Below, piece by piece: positions 1 through 8,692 of a stretch of DNA of 64,000 bases. The notes under the pieces were generated by a model that did not search any database, was not told where the DNA came from, and saw only the letters and a list, made by a program, of their open reading frames with translations. The DNA lies in assembly GCF_003265345.1 (NCBI RefSeq), contig NZ_QFWW01000004.1:279846-343845 (forward strand). Direction: 5' to 3'. Position numbers and translations under genes: made by a program. Positions within the stretch are counted from its first letter, which is position 1. Every line of letters starts with the position of its first letter. This stretch comes from Lentzea terrae (GTDB taxonomy: Bacteria; Actinomycetota; Actinomycetes; Mycobacteriales; Pseudonocardiaceae).

Positions 1-292
1 ACAGCGCCGTCGCCGGCGTGCCCGCGCGCAGGCACTCCACGACGGGGTTGCGGCCCGCGACGGTCTCCGCCTGGGCCTTCTCGGTCTTCTGGCGCCGCTG
101 CGTCTTGACGGCCTCGGTCTTCGCCACCACCTTGGCCCGCTTGTAGGCGGGGTGGTTCGGGCGGTCCGACGCCTTCGGGGTCGGACCCTTGCCCTGCAGC
201 CCCTTGGACTTCTGCCCGCCGGAGCCGACGACCGCGCCCTTCTTCGAGCCCGGATTGCGCATCGCGCCCTTGCGCTTGGAGTTGCCAGCCAC
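1..292 (-). CDS. rlmB: 23S rRNA (guanosine-2'-O-)methyltransferase RlmB, N-terminal part (runs off left edge)
   Basis: Only the first 97 residues are in the window. Read from a GTG at 292, the protein has a long Lys/Gly/Arg-rich tail (residues 1-75), then the motif [18 protein letters not shown], which opens the substrate-binding domain of SpoU/TrmH rRNA methyltransferases. The family methylates a 23S rRNA guanosine 2'-OH using S-adenosylmethionine. A basic tail is usual in actinobacterial members. The start lies 5 nt after the cysS stop, so the two are probably co-transcribed. The catalytic knot domain lies outside the window. Confidence 0.85.
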   Translation of the reverse strand, partial: MAGNSKRKGAMRNPGSKKGAVVGSGGQKSKGLQGKGPTPKASDRPNHPAYKRAKVVAKTEAVKTQRRQKTEKAQAETVAGRNPVVECLRAGTPATAL

Positions 293-297
293 GGAAG

Positions 298-1692
298 TCA
301 GTCGTCCTTCAAAGTCCACTGCGGACCGTCGGGGGTGTCCTCGACGGCGATGCCCGCTTCGTCCAGTTGGTTCCGCAACGCGTCAGCGCGGGCGAAGTCC
401 CTGGTCTTGCGGGCTTCCTGGCGCTCGACGAGCAGCCGATCCACCAGCGTGGTCAACGCCTGCCGCATGCCGAGGTCGGCAGACGACTGGTCGTTCCACT
501 TCGGCGACAACGGGTCGACGCCGAGGATGTCGGCCATCCGGCGCACGCACTCGGCCGCCTCGCGGGCCTTGTCGTGGTCGCCGTCGGCGAGCGCCGTGTT
601 CCCCTGCCGCACCTTGTTGTGCAGCGCGGCCACGGCCTGCGGGGTGTTCAGGTCGTTGTCCATCGCAACGACGAAATCCGGGCACATGTCGCCACGCAAC
701 TGGATCTGGCCCACGCGTTCGGCAACGCGGCGCAGGAACGACTCGATGCGCCCGTACGACGTCACCGCCTCCTGCAGAGCCTCTTCCGAGTACTCGATGT
801 GCGACCGGTAGTGCGGTGCCACGAGGTAGTACCGCAGTTCCTGGGCGCGCACCTTTTCCAGCATCACCGGGATGGACACGGTGTTGCCGAGCGACTTGGC
901 CATCTTCTCGCCGGACAGCGTCACCCAGTAGTTGTGCATCCAGTAGTTGGCGAAGCCGTCACCGGCCGCGCGCGACTGGGCCTGCTCGTTCTCGTGGTGC
1001 GGGAAGATCAGGTCGAGCCCGCCCCCGTGGATGTCGAACGTGCTGCCGAGGTACTCCGTGGCCATCGCCGAGCACTCGAGGTGCCAGCCGGGCCTGCCGT
1101 GGCCCCACGGCGTCGGCCAGGAGGGCTCACCGGGCTTCGCGGCCTTCCACAGCGTGAAGTCGCGCGGGTCGCGCTTGCCGCGCACCGCCGTCTCGCCCTG
1201 CTCCACGGAGTCGAGCTTCTGCCCGGACAACGCGCCGTACTCGGGGAACGAGCGCACGTCGAAGTAGACGTCGCCGTCGACGTCGTACGCGTGGTTCTTG
1301 TCGATCAGCCGCTGCATCAGCTCGATCATCTGCGTGATGTGGCCGGTGGCGCGCGGCGCGTACGACGGCGGCAGGCAGCCCAGCGCGTCGTAGGCGTCCT
1401 CGAAGGCGCGCTCGTGCGTGTACGCCCACTCCCACCACGGCCGGTTGTGCTCAGCGGCCTTGGTGAGGATCTTGTCGTCGATGTCGGTGACGTTGCGGAC
1501 CAGGATGACGTCGGCACCGTCGCGGGCGAGCCAGCGACGGAGCACGTCGAAGTTCAGGCCGCTGCGGACGTGCCCGATGTGCGGCACGCCCTGCACGGTC
1601 GCCCCACACACGTAGATCGACGCCGTTCCGTTGACCTGCGGGTGGAACTCCCGCAGAGACCGGCTCGCCGTGTCGTAGATGTGGAGGCTCAC
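298..1692 (-). CDS. cysS: Cysteinyl-tRNA synthetase
   Basis: Class I aminoacyl-tRNA synthetase that charges tRNA-Cys in the cytoplasm. The 464 residues match the usual bacterial length. HIGH is at residues 38-41 ([10 protein letters not shown]) and the KMSKS loop is KMAKS at 263-267. The expected zinc ligands are present as Cys29, Cys207, His232 and Glu236. The mycothiol ligase MshC is a shorter paralogue, but length and N-terminus fit CysS. The start overlaps the stop of the upstream HAD gene by 4 nt, and rlmB follows after 5 nt. This cysS-rlmB order next to ispD/ispF is conserved in actinobacteria. Confidence 0.96.
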   Translation of the reverse strand: MSLHIYDTASRSLREFHPQVNGTASIYVCGATVQGVPHIGHVRSGLNFDVLRRWLARDGADVILVRNVTDIDDKILTKAAEHNRPWWEWAYTHERAFEDAYDALGCLPPSYAPRATGHITQMIELMQRLIDKNHAYDVDGDVYFDVRSFPEYGALSGQKLDSVEQGETAVRGKRDPRDFTLWKAAKPGEPSWPTPWGHGRPGWHLECSAMATEYLGSTFDIHGGGLDLIFPHHENEQAQSRAAGDGFANYWMHNYWVTLSGEKMAKSLGNTVSIPVMLEKVRAQELRYYLVAPHYRSHIEYSEEALQEAVTSYGRIESFLRRVAERVGQIQLRGDMCPDFVVAMDNDLNTPQAVAALHNKVRQGNTALADGDHDKAREAAECVRRMADILGVDPLSPKWNDQSSADLGMRQALTTLVDRLLVERQEARKTRDFARADALRNQLDEAGIAVEDTPDGPQWTLKDD

Positions 1693-2312
1693 ACGGGAAT
1701 GGTACGGGCCACATCCAAAAGAGCGTTGGGGCGGTCACTCGTCGGAACCGGGTTGACGAGCCGGAAGGAGCAGCCGATGGCCTCTGCGCCACCGTCCGCC
1801 TCCTCGCTGTCGCCGACCATTACGGCGTTGCGGGGATCGACGCCCAGCCGTTCGCACGCGCTGGTGAAGATCTTCGGATCCGGCTTGATCACGCCTTCCT
1901 CGTAGGAGAGCACGAACTCGTCCACCAGGTGCGTCAGCCCGAACCGCTCGAACACCGGGCGGATGTCCCAGCCGATGTTGCTGACGACCGCGACCGGGAT
2001 GTCGGCGAGATGTTCCAGCGCCGCCCTCGTGTCCGGGTACGGCTGCCACGACTCGGCGTCGATCAGCTGGTCGTACAGCACCTCTGCGTCTGGCACCAGC
2101 GAGTCGTTCAGCACTCGGACGTGCACCCAGCGGTGGACGTCGGGGTCGAGGTCGCGGCGGTGCCACGCGTCGACCAGTTCGGGGTCCATGCCGTCGGCGA
2201 TGCCGACAGGGGCGGTGAGCGCACGCATCAGGTCCGCGTTGGACGCCAGCTCGGGGTGTTCGAGCCGGAAGAGCGTGCCGGAGAAGTCGAAGAGCGCGGC
2301 GCGGATCGTCAC
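1689..2312 (-). CDS. HAD-superfamily hydrolase
   Basis: A 207-residue haloacid-dehalogenase-type hydrolase. Motif I is DFSGT with nucleophile Asp9, but the usual second Asp (DxD) is Ser11. Motif II is VVSNIG, motif III the lysine in KPDPKIF, and motif IV GDSEEAD. An alpha-helical cap lies between motifs I and II. Family members hydrolyse small phosphate esters; the substrate cannot be read from sequence. The Ser in place of the general acid/base Asp may mean altered chemistry. It is coupled to cysS by a 4-nt overlap, so it sits in the cysS transcript. Confidence 0.85.
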   Translation of the reverse strand: MTIRAALFDFSGTLFRLEHPELASNADLMRALTAPVGIADGMDPELVDAWHRRDLDPDVHRWVHVRVLNDSLVPDAEVLYDQLIDAESWQPYPDTRAALEHLADIPVAVVSNIGWDIRPVFERFGLTHLVDEFVLSYEEGVIKPDPKIFTSACERLGVDPRNAVMVGDSEEADGGAEAIGCSFRLVNPVPTSDRPNALLDVARTIPV

Positions 2313-2336
2313 GCCCCCGACTCTACGTGCTGATCG

Positions 2337-3308
2337 CTAGGTGGTCTGGACCTTTTTGAGCTCCGCCTCGACCGGCGCCGGGTCCCAGGAGAGGTTCAGG
2401 TGCAGGTCACCGGCGCCGCGTTCGGAGGCGGCCGCGAACTCCTCGATGAACTGCTCGATCTGCTTGAGCGGCTGGTCGGCCAGCTGCGCACCGGTCTTGT
2501 AGAGCTGCTGGAACCGGTCCGGCACCACGGTGGCGCGCAGGTCGGCGGCCCAGTCGAGCAGGTTCTCGTACTCCTCGACGAAGCTGTTGGCCAGATGCCG
2601 GATCCGGTCGCTGTCGCCGGGCCGTCCCGCCGGGCCGAACGCCCACTGCAGCCTGCCCGGCGCGAGCAGGTTCGTGATGCCGTTGACGTAGCCGTCGAAC
2701 GTGCGGCTGCGTGCTTTGAAGTAGTCGAGGGCGTCGGTGTCCGAAGTGATCTCGCGCTTGGGCGAGGCGTAGCCCATCTCGTGGCTGATCTGCTTGTCCT
2801 TGAGCTTGCCCAGGTGCAGCGCCACGCTGTCGGCGAACAGCTGGTACTCCCAGCCCGGCTTCGGCCCGTCGACCTCGACGCCCACCTTCTCCGCGATCAT
2901 CTTGGCCAGCTCGCGCGGCGTGCGGTGGCGCAGGTCGATGTAACCGGTGCCGACGCGCAGGGCCGGAATCACCGTGTCGTCGAACCGCGCGGGCAGCACG
3001 TACTCGGTGTCCGAGACCAGCGCGCGGTCGAACGCGGCCTGCCGCTCGTGCTTGGTCCACATCTTCCGCGCGTAGGCCTCGGAAACGAACATCACGCAGA
3101 AGCGGGAGTCGTGCCGGTAGATCTGGTCGAGGTGCTCGACCAGGTTCTTGCCCCACAGGTCGGCCTGCTCGTCGGTGTCGTAGAAGCGGGAGACGCCTAG
3201 TTCGGTGAGGTGGCGGGCCACCTCTTCGACGTAGTCGCGGTCTTCGCCGGCGAAGGAGAGGCAAACGTCGTACTTGGGCACCTGGTGGAGCTTAGTGGCG
3301 GGAACCAC
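2337..3308 (-). CDS. TIR-domain protein with uncharacterised helical C-terminal domain
   Basis: Residues about 12-135 form a TIR domain: beta-A YDVCLSFAGEDRD, a loop with FYDTDEQADLWG, then FVSEAYARKMWTKHE. Glu88 of WTKHE sits where NAD-cleaving TIR domains carry the catalytic glutamate. Residues 140-323 are mainly helical and not recognised. Bacterial TIR proteins often cleave NAD or make cyclic-ADP-ribose-type signals in antiphage defence; that role is inference here. No partner such as ThsA, SIR2 or an Argonaute is adjacent. A GTG at 3308 is used; a GTG at 3281, just before the TIR fold, is an equally possible start, and neither has a clear ribosome-binding site. Confidence 0.85.
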   Translation of the reverse strand: MVPATKLHQVPKYDVCLSFAGEDRDYVEEVARHLTELGVSRFYDTDEQADLWGKNLVEHLDQIYRHDSRFCVMFVSEAYARKMWTKHERQAAFDRALVSDTEYVLPARFDDTVIPALRVGTGYIDLRHRTPRELAKMIAEKVGVEVDGPKPGWEYQLFADSVALHLGKLKDKQISHEMGYASPKREITSDTDALDYFKARSRTFDGYVNGITNLLAPGRLQWAFGPAGRPGDSDRIRHLANSFVEEYENLLDWAADLRATVVPDRFQQLYKTGAQLADQPLKQIEQFIEEFAAASERGAGDLHLNLSWDPAPVEAELKKVQTT

Positions 3309-3334
3309 AGTCGCTGCGGGGGAGTTGTCCAGGT

Positions 3335-3616
3335 ATGAGCCTGGGGTTCCTGTTCGCGATGTCGTTACCGGCGTTGGTGGCGGCCCTGTTCTTCCTCGCG
3401 CTGGTGGAGCGGTTCGTGCGGAAGCGGGGCAGCGGCACCCCGTTGGCCACGGCCGGGATCGGCGAGCTGGGTGCGACGTTCGAGGCGGGCAAGCGGCAGG
3501 AACTGGAGTACCGCAAGGAGGAACGGCAGCTGCGCGACGAGGAGGGCGACGGGGCGCCGCCGCGAAGCCGGATCGACCTCGACGGCGGCACGGCCGTGCT
3601 CAAGCTGCCGGGCTAG
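3335..3616 (+). CDS. Small single-pass membrane protein (DUF6191-like)
   Basis: A 93-residue protein with one N-terminal membrane segment (residues 3-24, LFAMSLPALVAALFFLALVE) followed by a basic stop-transfer stretch and a charged Glu/Arg-rich tail with a possible short coiled coil (residues 52-70). It resembles small actinobacterial proteins annotated as DUF6191; that assignment is from memory and moderately sure. The function is unknown. It is transcribed divergently from the TIR gene and converges on the PPOX gene, overlapping its end by 4 nt. Confidence 0.7.
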   Translation: MSLGFLFAMSLPALVAALFFLALVERFVRKRGSGTPLATAGIGELGATFEAGKRQELEYRKEERQLRDEEGDGAPPRSRIDLDGGTAVLKLPG

Positions 3617-4005
3617 AGGTTGCCGGTCGTCTTGCTGACGTTCACGCGGACGACGACGCGCACGTTGTCGGTGCCGACGTCGCCCTTGTAGTCGTCGCCG
3701 GTGTACTTGTTCGCCAGTTCGTTGATGAGGTCGTCGCCGCCCTCGGTCGTCAGCGCCGCCTCACCGCGGAACTCCGTGTAGTGGTACGGGTTGTCCTTGT
3801 CGATCACGGTGATGCTGACCCGCGGATCGCGCTTGAGGTGACGCTCCTTCGCGCGACCGACGACCGTGGAGAACAGGACGTCGTCGCCGTCGCGCTTGAT
3901 CCACACGACCGAGGTCTGCGGGCTGCCGTCCTTGGTCAGGGTGGCGACGGTGGCGTAGTTCGCGCTGTCTAGGAGACCGCGCTGTGGTTCGGAGAGGGTG
4001 GCCAT
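3613..4005 (-). CDS. PPOX-class F420/FMN-dependent oxidoreductase
   Basis: A 130-residue split-barrel flavoprotein of the pyridoxamine-phosphate-oxidase-like class that actinobacteria use with F420. Visible marks are [21 protein letters not shown] at the N-terminus, the [19 protein letters not shown] phosphate-binding strand-helix, and the YTEFRGEA strand. The substrate is unknown. Its first 37 nt overlap the 3' end of ispF in another frame, so it is probably translated from the ispD-ispF message. Confidence 0.85.
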   Translation of the reverse strand: MATLSEPQRGLLDSANYATVATLTKDGSPQTSVVWIKRDGDDVLFSTVVGRAKERHLKRDPRVSITVIDKDNPYHYTEFRGEAALTTEGGDDLINELANKYTGDDYKGDVGTDNVRVVVRVNVSKTTGNL

Positions 4006-4463
4006 GCGATCAACAACGCCGTCGCGATCGCCGCGATTCCCTCGTTCCGGCCGGTGAGACCGAGGCCGTCGGTCGTGGTGCCGGCGACCGAGACGGGGCC
4101 GCCGACGGCTTCGGAAAGCGTTTTCTGGGCTTCGTCGCGGCGCTTGCCGACGCGCGGGTGGTTGCCGATCACCTGGACTGTGGCGTTTCCCACACGGAAG
4201 CCGGCCTCCTCGATGAGCCGGCGGACTTCGGTGAGCATCACCACGCCGTGCGCGCCGGACCAGCGCGGGTCGGACGTGCCGAAGACCTCGCCCAGGTCAC
4301 CGAGACCGGCGGCGGACAGCAGCGCGTCGCACAGTGCGTGGGAGGCCACGTCGCCGTCGGAGTGACCAGCGCAACCGTCGACGCCCTCCCACAGCAGTCC
4401 GGCGATCCAGCACTCGCGACCTGCTTCGATCGGGTGGACGTCGACACCCTGGCCGATTCTCAC
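3969..4463 (-). CDS. ispF: 2-C-methyl-D-erythritol 2,4-cyclodiphosphate synthase
   Basis: Fifth enzyme of the MEP isoprenoid pathway: it cyclises CDP-methylerythritol phosphate, releasing CMP. The metal ligands Asp8 and His10 (GVDVH) and His42 are present, with the [19 protein letters not shown] signature and a C-terminal [17 protein letters not shown] segment. It has 164 residues, the normal length. It overlaps the stop of ispD by 4 nt, so the two are translationally coupled. The C-terminus runs slightly past the family end, into the PPOX gene. Confidence 0.96.
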   Translation of the reverse strand: MRIGQGVDVHPIEAGRECWIAGLLWEGVDGCAGHSDGDVASHALCDALLSAAGLGDLGEVFGTSDPRWSGAHGVVMLTEVRRLIEEAGFRVGNATVQVIGNHPRVGKRRDEAQKTLSEAVGGPVSVAGTTTDGLGLTGRNEGIAAIATALLIAWPPSPNHSAVS

Positions 4464-5152
4464 GGTTGTTCTCCTGCGAACAGTGCTGCCGCGACCGCGA
4501 GGTCGAACGGGGTGGTGATCTTGATGGCGTGCGCGTGTCCGGGAACCGTGTGCACTGTGCCGCCGTTTTTCTCTACGAGAGCAGCGTCATCAGTCGCGGC
4601 AATACCGGAGCAATAGGCGGCTTTGAGAGTCTCGGCGCGGAAACCCTGCGGGGTCTGGACGACCCGCAGACCGGCCCGGTCAGGTGTGGAGACGACTACT
4701 CCGACCTCGTCCACCTGCTTGATCGTGTCGGTCACCGGAAGCACCGGGATGACTGCGTCGTGCCCGTCGCGCACCGCGGCGACGACGTCGGCGATCACCT
4801 GGGGAGGTGTGAAGGCACGGGCGGCGTCGTGCACCAGCACGATGGAGGTGTCCGGAATCACGCGGAGCGCGTGTTCGAGGGCGAGGCGCACCGAGTCCGT
4901 GCGCTCCTTGCCCCCTGAAAGCACGTGCACCGCCCCGCCGGCCGGAGCCAGCGAGGCGGTTGCGGTGTGCACTAGATCCACATCGGACGGTGGAGCGGCG
5001 ATGACGACGTGCTGAACCTGGCCTGACGCGAACAGACCTTGAACGGCACGGGTCAACAGCGGTACCCCGTTGACCGGCACGAGCGCCTTGGGCATCCCGT
5101 AGCCCAGACGCTCACCCCGCCCTGCCGCGGGCACGAGCGCGACCACACTCAT
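4460..5152 (-). CDS. ispD: 2-C-methyl-D-erythritol 4-phosphate cytidylyltransferase
   Basis: Third enzyme of the MEP pathway: it joins CTP and methylerythritol phosphate to give CDP-ME. It has 230 residues with the nucleotidyltransferase signature [11 protein letters not shown] near the N-terminus, then PKALVPVNG, and the [13 protein letters not shown] motif typical of IspD. It is followed by ispF with a 4-nt overlap and preceded by carD after 44 nt, the standard actinobacterial carD-ispD-ispF order. Confidence 0.95.
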   Translation of the reverse strand: MSVVALVPAAGRGERLGYGMPKALVPVNGVPLLTRAVQGLFASGQVQHVVIAAPPSDVDLVHTATASLAPAGGAVHVLSGGKERTDSVRLALEHALRVIPDTSIVLVHDAARAFTPPQVIADVVAAVRDGHDAVIPVLPVTDTIKQVDEVGVVVSTPDRAGLRVVQTPQGFRAETLKAAYCSGIAATDDAALVEKNGGTVHTVPGHAHAIKITTPFDLAVAAALFAGEQP

Positions 5153-5196
5153 GTTCGCGGCTTACGTCCGATGCTCTGATGATGTGATTGTCAAAA

Positions 5197-5685
5197 CTAC
5201 GACGCGGTGGCGAGAACTTCGTCGAGAAGAACCTCGGCCTTGTCCTCGTCGGTGCCCTCGGCCAGCGCCAGCTCACTGACCAGTATCTGCCGCGCCTTCG
5301 CCAGCATCCGCTTCTCACCGGCGGACAACCCGCGATCCTTCTCGCGCCGCCAGAGGTCGCGCACCACTTCCGCAACCTTGTTCACGTCGCCGGAGGCGAG
5401 CTTCTCAAGGTTGGCCTTGTACCGCCGAGACCAGTTGGTCGGCTCCTCGGTGTGGGGAGCACGCAAGACCTCGAAGACCCGGTCGAGCCCTTCCTGGCCG
5501 ACAACGTCACGCACGCCGACGATCTCGGCGTTGTCAGCGGGAACCCGAACGGTGAGGTCGCCCTGCGCCACCTTGAGAACGAGGTACTTCTTCTCCTCGC
5601 CCTTGATAACGCGGGTCTCGATTGCTTCGATGAGAGCGGCACCGTGGTGCGGGTAGACGACGGTCTCTCCGACCTTGAAAACCAT
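5197..5685 (-). CDS. carD: CarD-family RNA polymerase-binding transcription factor
   Basis: Essential in mycobacteria, CarD binds the RNA polymerase beta lobe and stabilises the open complex. The 162 residues comprise an N-terminal RNA-polymerase-interaction (Tudor-like) domain (about 1-60, [11 protein letters not shown]) and a helical DNA-contacting C-terminal domain. Trp85 in TNWSRRYK matches the tryptophan that wedges into the -10 minor groove in M. tuberculosis CarD. The start has a GAGGAC-type ribosome site a few bases upstream. Confidence 0.95.
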   Translation of the reverse strand: MVFKVGETVVYPHHGAALIEAIETRVIKGEEKKYLVLKVAQGDLTVRVPADNAEIVGVRDVVGQEGLDRVFEVLRAPHTEEPTNWSRRYKANLEKLASGDVNKVAEVVRDLWRREKDRGLSAGEKRMLAKARQILVSELALAEGTDEDKAEVLLDEVLATAS

Positions 5686-5712
5686 GTGTCCTCTGCCCCT
5701 TTCGCTTCCTCC

Positions 5713-5718
5713 ATCCTA
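5713..5718 (-). promoter_or_regulatory. Candidate -10 hexamer of carD
   Basis: TAGGAT on the minus strand fits the TANNNT actinobacterial -10 pattern. It lies 27 nt before the carD ATG, leaving a short leader with a GAGGA ribosome site. No convincing -35 is visible. Confidence 0.35.
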
Positions 5719-5785
5719 ACACGTCCGGCAAGGCTTCGAACGCAGGTCGATGATCCGTTAGTGCTGGTCAGGGCCATGCGGGGGG

Positions 5786-5815
5786 TTGACAAACCACCTG
5801 TTTGCGTGCAACGTA
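5786..5815 (+). promoter_or_regulatory. Candidate sigma70-type promoter for the lipoprotein gene
   Basis: TTGACA at 5786-5791 is a perfect -35. 17-18 bases later comes CAACGT/AACGTA as a weaker -10. It would start transcription about 95 nt before the lipoprotein GTG. Confidence 0.4.
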
Positions 5816-5915
5816 CGGCCTTGTCAAGATCGATTGGCACCACGTCGCGTCCCCTTTCCGGGCCCCGGTTAGGCTCTTTGCCTGGTGGTTGTTCCCTAGG
5901 AAGGACGCTGGAGCC

Positions 5916-6716
5916 GTGAACTCAGGAGTGTCTCGCCGGTTGATCGCGACGGCAGCGCTGGCCGCAGGCCTCGGCCTGGTGGCGGTCGGCTGCAGCGCCG
6001 GTCAGGTCACCCAGACCGACACCCAGGTCGCCGCCGTCGACGGTGCGAGCGGAAACGCGGGCCCGATCGCGGTGCGCAACGTCATGCTGGCGTTCCCGCA
6101 CGACGGCAACCGCTACCACGAGGGTGAAGACGTGCCGATGACCTTCGTCATCGCGAACACGGGCGAGAACCCCGACAAGCTGCTGTCGATCAAGTCCGAG
6201 GCCGCCGAGGGCGAGGCTGAGGTCGTGGGCGGCAAGGACATCCCGGCGCGTTACGCACTGCGGGCCGAGTACGACGCCTCGAAGGCGCCGACGAAGACCT
6301 CCGCGCCGTCGTCTTCCGGACACGCGCCGTCGTCCAACGGGCACGCGCCGTCCGACTCGCACGCGCCTACGTCGACGACGGGCTCGCCGACGTCCGGTGC
6401 GCCGAAGTCCACGTCGGTCGCCCCGACCTCGACCACGGGCTCGGTGCCGACGTCCGGCTCGGGGGCGCCGTCGTCCACCGGTCGTCCGAGCGGCTCGTCG
6501 TCGGTGTCGCCGACCTCGTCGTCGGCCGCGCAGGACCAGTCGCTCGAGGTGCTGCAGATCCGCTGCACGTTGAAGAAGATCAACCGGGACGTGGTGGCCG
6601 CGCAGACCATCAAGATCACGTTCCTCTTCGAGAAGGCCGGCTCGGTCACGCTCGAGGTCCCGATGGCACCGTCCGAGCACAAGCGCGTGAGCGAGGGCAA
6701 CGGCGGCGGCCACTAG
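5916..6716 (+). CDS. Secreted lipoprotein with Ser/Thr/Pro-rich insert
   Basis: 266 residues from the GTG at 5916, chosen because AGGAAG lies about 11 nt upstream and the product then begins with a clean lipoprotein signal peptide ending in LVAVGC (lipid Cys26). An in-frame start at 5802 would bury the signal. After the signal comes a beta-rich segment (residues 50-120, containing VMLAFPHDGNRYHEGEDVPMT), then about 85 residues of almost pure Ser/Thr/Pro/Gly/Ala (123-207), then a second beta-rich segment. The flanks could be one Ig-like or copper-chaperone-like fold split by the insert; that is inference. It is probably anchored outside the cell membrane. Confidence 0.8.
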   Translation: MNSGVSRRLIATAALAAGLGLVAVGCSAGQVTQTDTQVAAVDGASGNAGPIAVRNVMLAFPHDGNRYHEGEDVPMTFVIANTGENPDKLLSIKSEAAEGEAEVVGGKDIPARYALRAEYDASKAPTKTSAPSSSGHAPSSNGHAPSDSHAPTSTTGSPTSGAPKSTSVAPTSTTGSVPTSGSGAPSSTGRPSGSSSVSPTSSSAAQDQSLEVLQIRCTLKKINRDVVAAQTIKITFLFEKAGSVTLEVPMAPSEHKRVSEGNGGGH

Positions 6717-6729
6717 GTCGTCGTGCACG

Positions 6730-6766
6730 AAAACGCCGCTCCCTCTTCGTGAGGGGGCGGCGTTTT
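6730..6766. terminator. Bidirectional intrinsic terminator
   Basis: AAAACGCCGC-T-CCC pairs with GGG-G-GCGGCGTTTT around a short loop, giving A and T tracts on both sides of a GC-rich stem. It sits between the convergent lipoprotein and DoxX genes and can serve both. Confidence 0.85.
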
Positions 6767-6775
6767 CTTTGGTGC

Positions 6776-7198
6776 TCAGGCGGCCTTGAGCATCGGGCGG
6801 AACCTGTCGCGGTAGGCCCACGCGAGGCCGATCTCCGCCGCGACGACGAGCACGGCCATGGTCATGCCCGACGGCTCCAGGAACACGTGGAACAAGAAAA
6901 TGTTCACGACCATCGGGGCCAGCATCGCGAGCGCCAGCGGCACGAACCGGCCGACGATCAGCAGCAGGCCGGAGAGCAGCTGGACCCCGGACGCGAGCTG
7001 CAGCATGTATCCGGTGGCGTAGAGCGCGCCGCTGAAGGCCACGCCCTCCGGCGCCAGGGTGCTGGGGTCCGGTGCGGGCATGAACATCAGGAAGCCGTTC
7101 AGGCCGGTGGTGGCGAACAGCAGGCCGGTCAGCACGCGGGTGACGACGGTGGCGTAGCGGCCGAGCTTGCGGGTCTTGGGCGCGGTTGCGTTGGTCAC
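6776..7198 (-). CDS. DoxX-family membrane protein
   Basis: 140 residues with four predicted membrane helices (VTRVLTGLLFATTGLNGF, GYMLQLASGVQLLSGLLLIV, ALAMLAPMVVNIFLFHVFL, MAVLVVAAEIGLAWAY), the DoxX/SURF4-like layout. The start is a GTG at 7198 with GGAGG 5 nt upstream; the frame stays open far upstream but without coding character. DoxX proteins are poorly understood; some work with thiol or thiosulfate redox systems. It diverges from radA. Confidence 0.85.
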   Translation of the reverse strand: MTNATAPKTRKLGRYATVVTRVLTGLLFATTGLNGFLMFMPAPDPSTLAPEGVAFSGALYATGYMLQLASGVQLLSGLLLIVGRFVPLALAMLAPMVVNIFLFHVFLEPSGMTMAVLVVAAEIGLAWAYRDRFRPMLKAA

Positions 7199-7309
7199 GG
7201 TGTCCTCCAGGCTGTGGTGTCCTTCCACTGATGCGTCGAACGGGCACCACGACGGATCGACAAACCCTCTGAAGATTTTTTGTCGGTGGTGTGCTCTAAC
7301 GTTCGTCGC

Positions 7310-8692
7310 GTGGCGAAGACAGCGCGGCCGATCTTCCGTTGTGCCGAGTGCGGGCACGAGGTGGCGAAGTGGTTCGGCCGCTGCCCCGAGTGCCAGGCCT
7401 GGGGCAGCATCGAGGAACGTGGCACGGCGTCGGTGACCCGTGTGGTGGCAGGCGCGCCGACGTCGGCGGCGCGGCCCATCGGCGAGGTCGACATCGAGTC
7501 GGCGCGCGCGTTGTCGACGGGCGTCAGCGAGTTCGACCGGGTGCTGGGCGGCGGCCTGGTGCCGGGCGCCGTCGTGCTGCTGGCCGGCGAGCCGGGCGTG
7601 GGCAAGTCCACGTTGCTGCTGGAGACCGCGCACCGCTGGGCCGAGTCGCACGGGCGCTGCCTCTATGTCACGGGTGAGGAGTCGGCGGGGCAGGTGCGGT
7701 TGCGGGCGGAGCGCACCGGCAACCTGCACGCCGAGATGTACCTGGCGGCGGAGAGCGAGCTCAGCGCGTTGCTCGGGCAGGTCGACCAGGTGAAGCCGTC
7801 CATGCTGATCGTCGACTCGGTGCAGACCATGTCGACGGTGAGCGTCGAGGGCGTGCCGGGCGGCGTCACGCAGGTGCGGACCGTGGCGTCCGGGCTGATC
7901 GCGATGGCCAAGGAGCGCGGGCTGCCAGTCGTGCTGGTCGGCCACGTCACGAAGGACGGATCCGTTGCGGGGCCCCGAGTCCTGGAACACCTCGTCGACG
8001 TGGTGCTGCAGTTCGAGGGCGACCGGCACTCGTCGTTGAGGCTGCTGCGCGGCATCAAGAACCGCTACGGCGCGGCCGACGAGGTCGGCTGCTTCGAGCT
8101 GCGCGACGACGGCATCGTGGGCGTGCCGGACCCGTCCGGCCTGTTCCTGACGCGCCGCGAGAAGGCCGTCGAGGGCACCTGCGTCACGGTGATCGTCGAG
8201 GGCAAACGGCCGATGCTCGGCGAGGTGCAGGCGTTGGTGGCCAAGACGAACCTCCCCGCGCCCCGCCGTGCGGTGAGCGGGTTGGACTCCGCGCGGATCT
8301 CGATGGCCCTTGCGGTGCTGGAGAAGCGCGGCAAGGTCAACCTGTTCCAGAAGGACGTCTTCACCGCGACCGTGGGCGGAATGCGCCTGGTGGAGCCGGC
8401 CGCGGACCTGGCCGTGGTGCTGGCGGTCGCCTCGGCCGAACGCGAGATCGCCCTGCCGGCCGACCTGGTGGTGCTCGGCGAGGTGGGGCTCGCCGGCGAG
8501 ATCAGGCGCGTCAACGGCGTCGGCAAGCGCCTGCAGGAGGCCGCACGGCTCGGCTTCAAGAAGGCACTGGTGCCGCCGGACCACGGACCGCTGCCCGACG
8601 GCGTGCGGGCGCTCGTGGCGAACGATCTGGTGTCGGCGCTGGACGTGCTGGGCCTGAACCGCCGGCGGGCGGGTAAGAGCGAGGATGACTGA
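7310..8692 (+). CDS. radA: DNA repair protein RadA
   Basis: A RecA-like branch-migration ATPase with a Lon-type C-terminal domain, involved in recombinational repair. It has 460 residues from the GTG at 7310. A C4 zinc finger uses Cys11, Cys14, Cys25 and Cys28; Walker A GEPGVGKST spans 93-101; the RadA-specific KNRYG motif is present, followed by a Lon-like domain (GEVGLAGEIRRVNG). The GTG lies only about 10 nt after a TCTAAC hexamer, so a leaderless mRNA is possible. The diadenylate cyclase gene disA, a common downstream neighbour, is absent; two unknown paralogues follow, the first overlapping by 8 nt. Confidence 0.95.
   Translation: MAKTARPIFRCAECGHEVAKWFGRCPECQAWGSIEERGTASVTRVVAGAPTSAARPIGEVDIESARALSTGVSEFDRVLGGGLVPGAVVLLAGEPGVGKSTLLLETAHRWAESHGRCLYVTGEESAGQVRLRAERTGNLHAEMYLAAESELSALLGQVDQVKPSMLIVDSVQTMSTVSVEGVPGGVTQVRTVASGLIAMAKERGLPVVLVGHVTKDGSVAGPRVLEHLVDVVLQFEGDRHSSLRLLRGIKNRYGAADEVGCFELRDDGIVGVPDPSGLFLTRREKAVEGTCVTVIVEGKRPMLGEVQALVAKTNLPAPRRAVSGLDSARISMALAVLEKRGKVNLFQKDVFTATVGGMRLVEPAADLAVVLAVASAEREIALPADLVVLGEVGLAGEIRRVNGVGKRLQEAARLGFKKALVPPDHGPLPDGVRALVANDLVSALDVLGLNRRRAGKSEDD

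Noticed and set aside
298-1692. Mycothiol ligase MshC instead of CysS
   Set aside because: Length of 464 residues, N-terminus and the rlmB neighbour fit CysS.
3292-3603. Minus-strand Ser/Arg-rich frame opposite the small membrane protein
   Set aside because: Its composition is that of an antisense shadow and it has no ribosome site.
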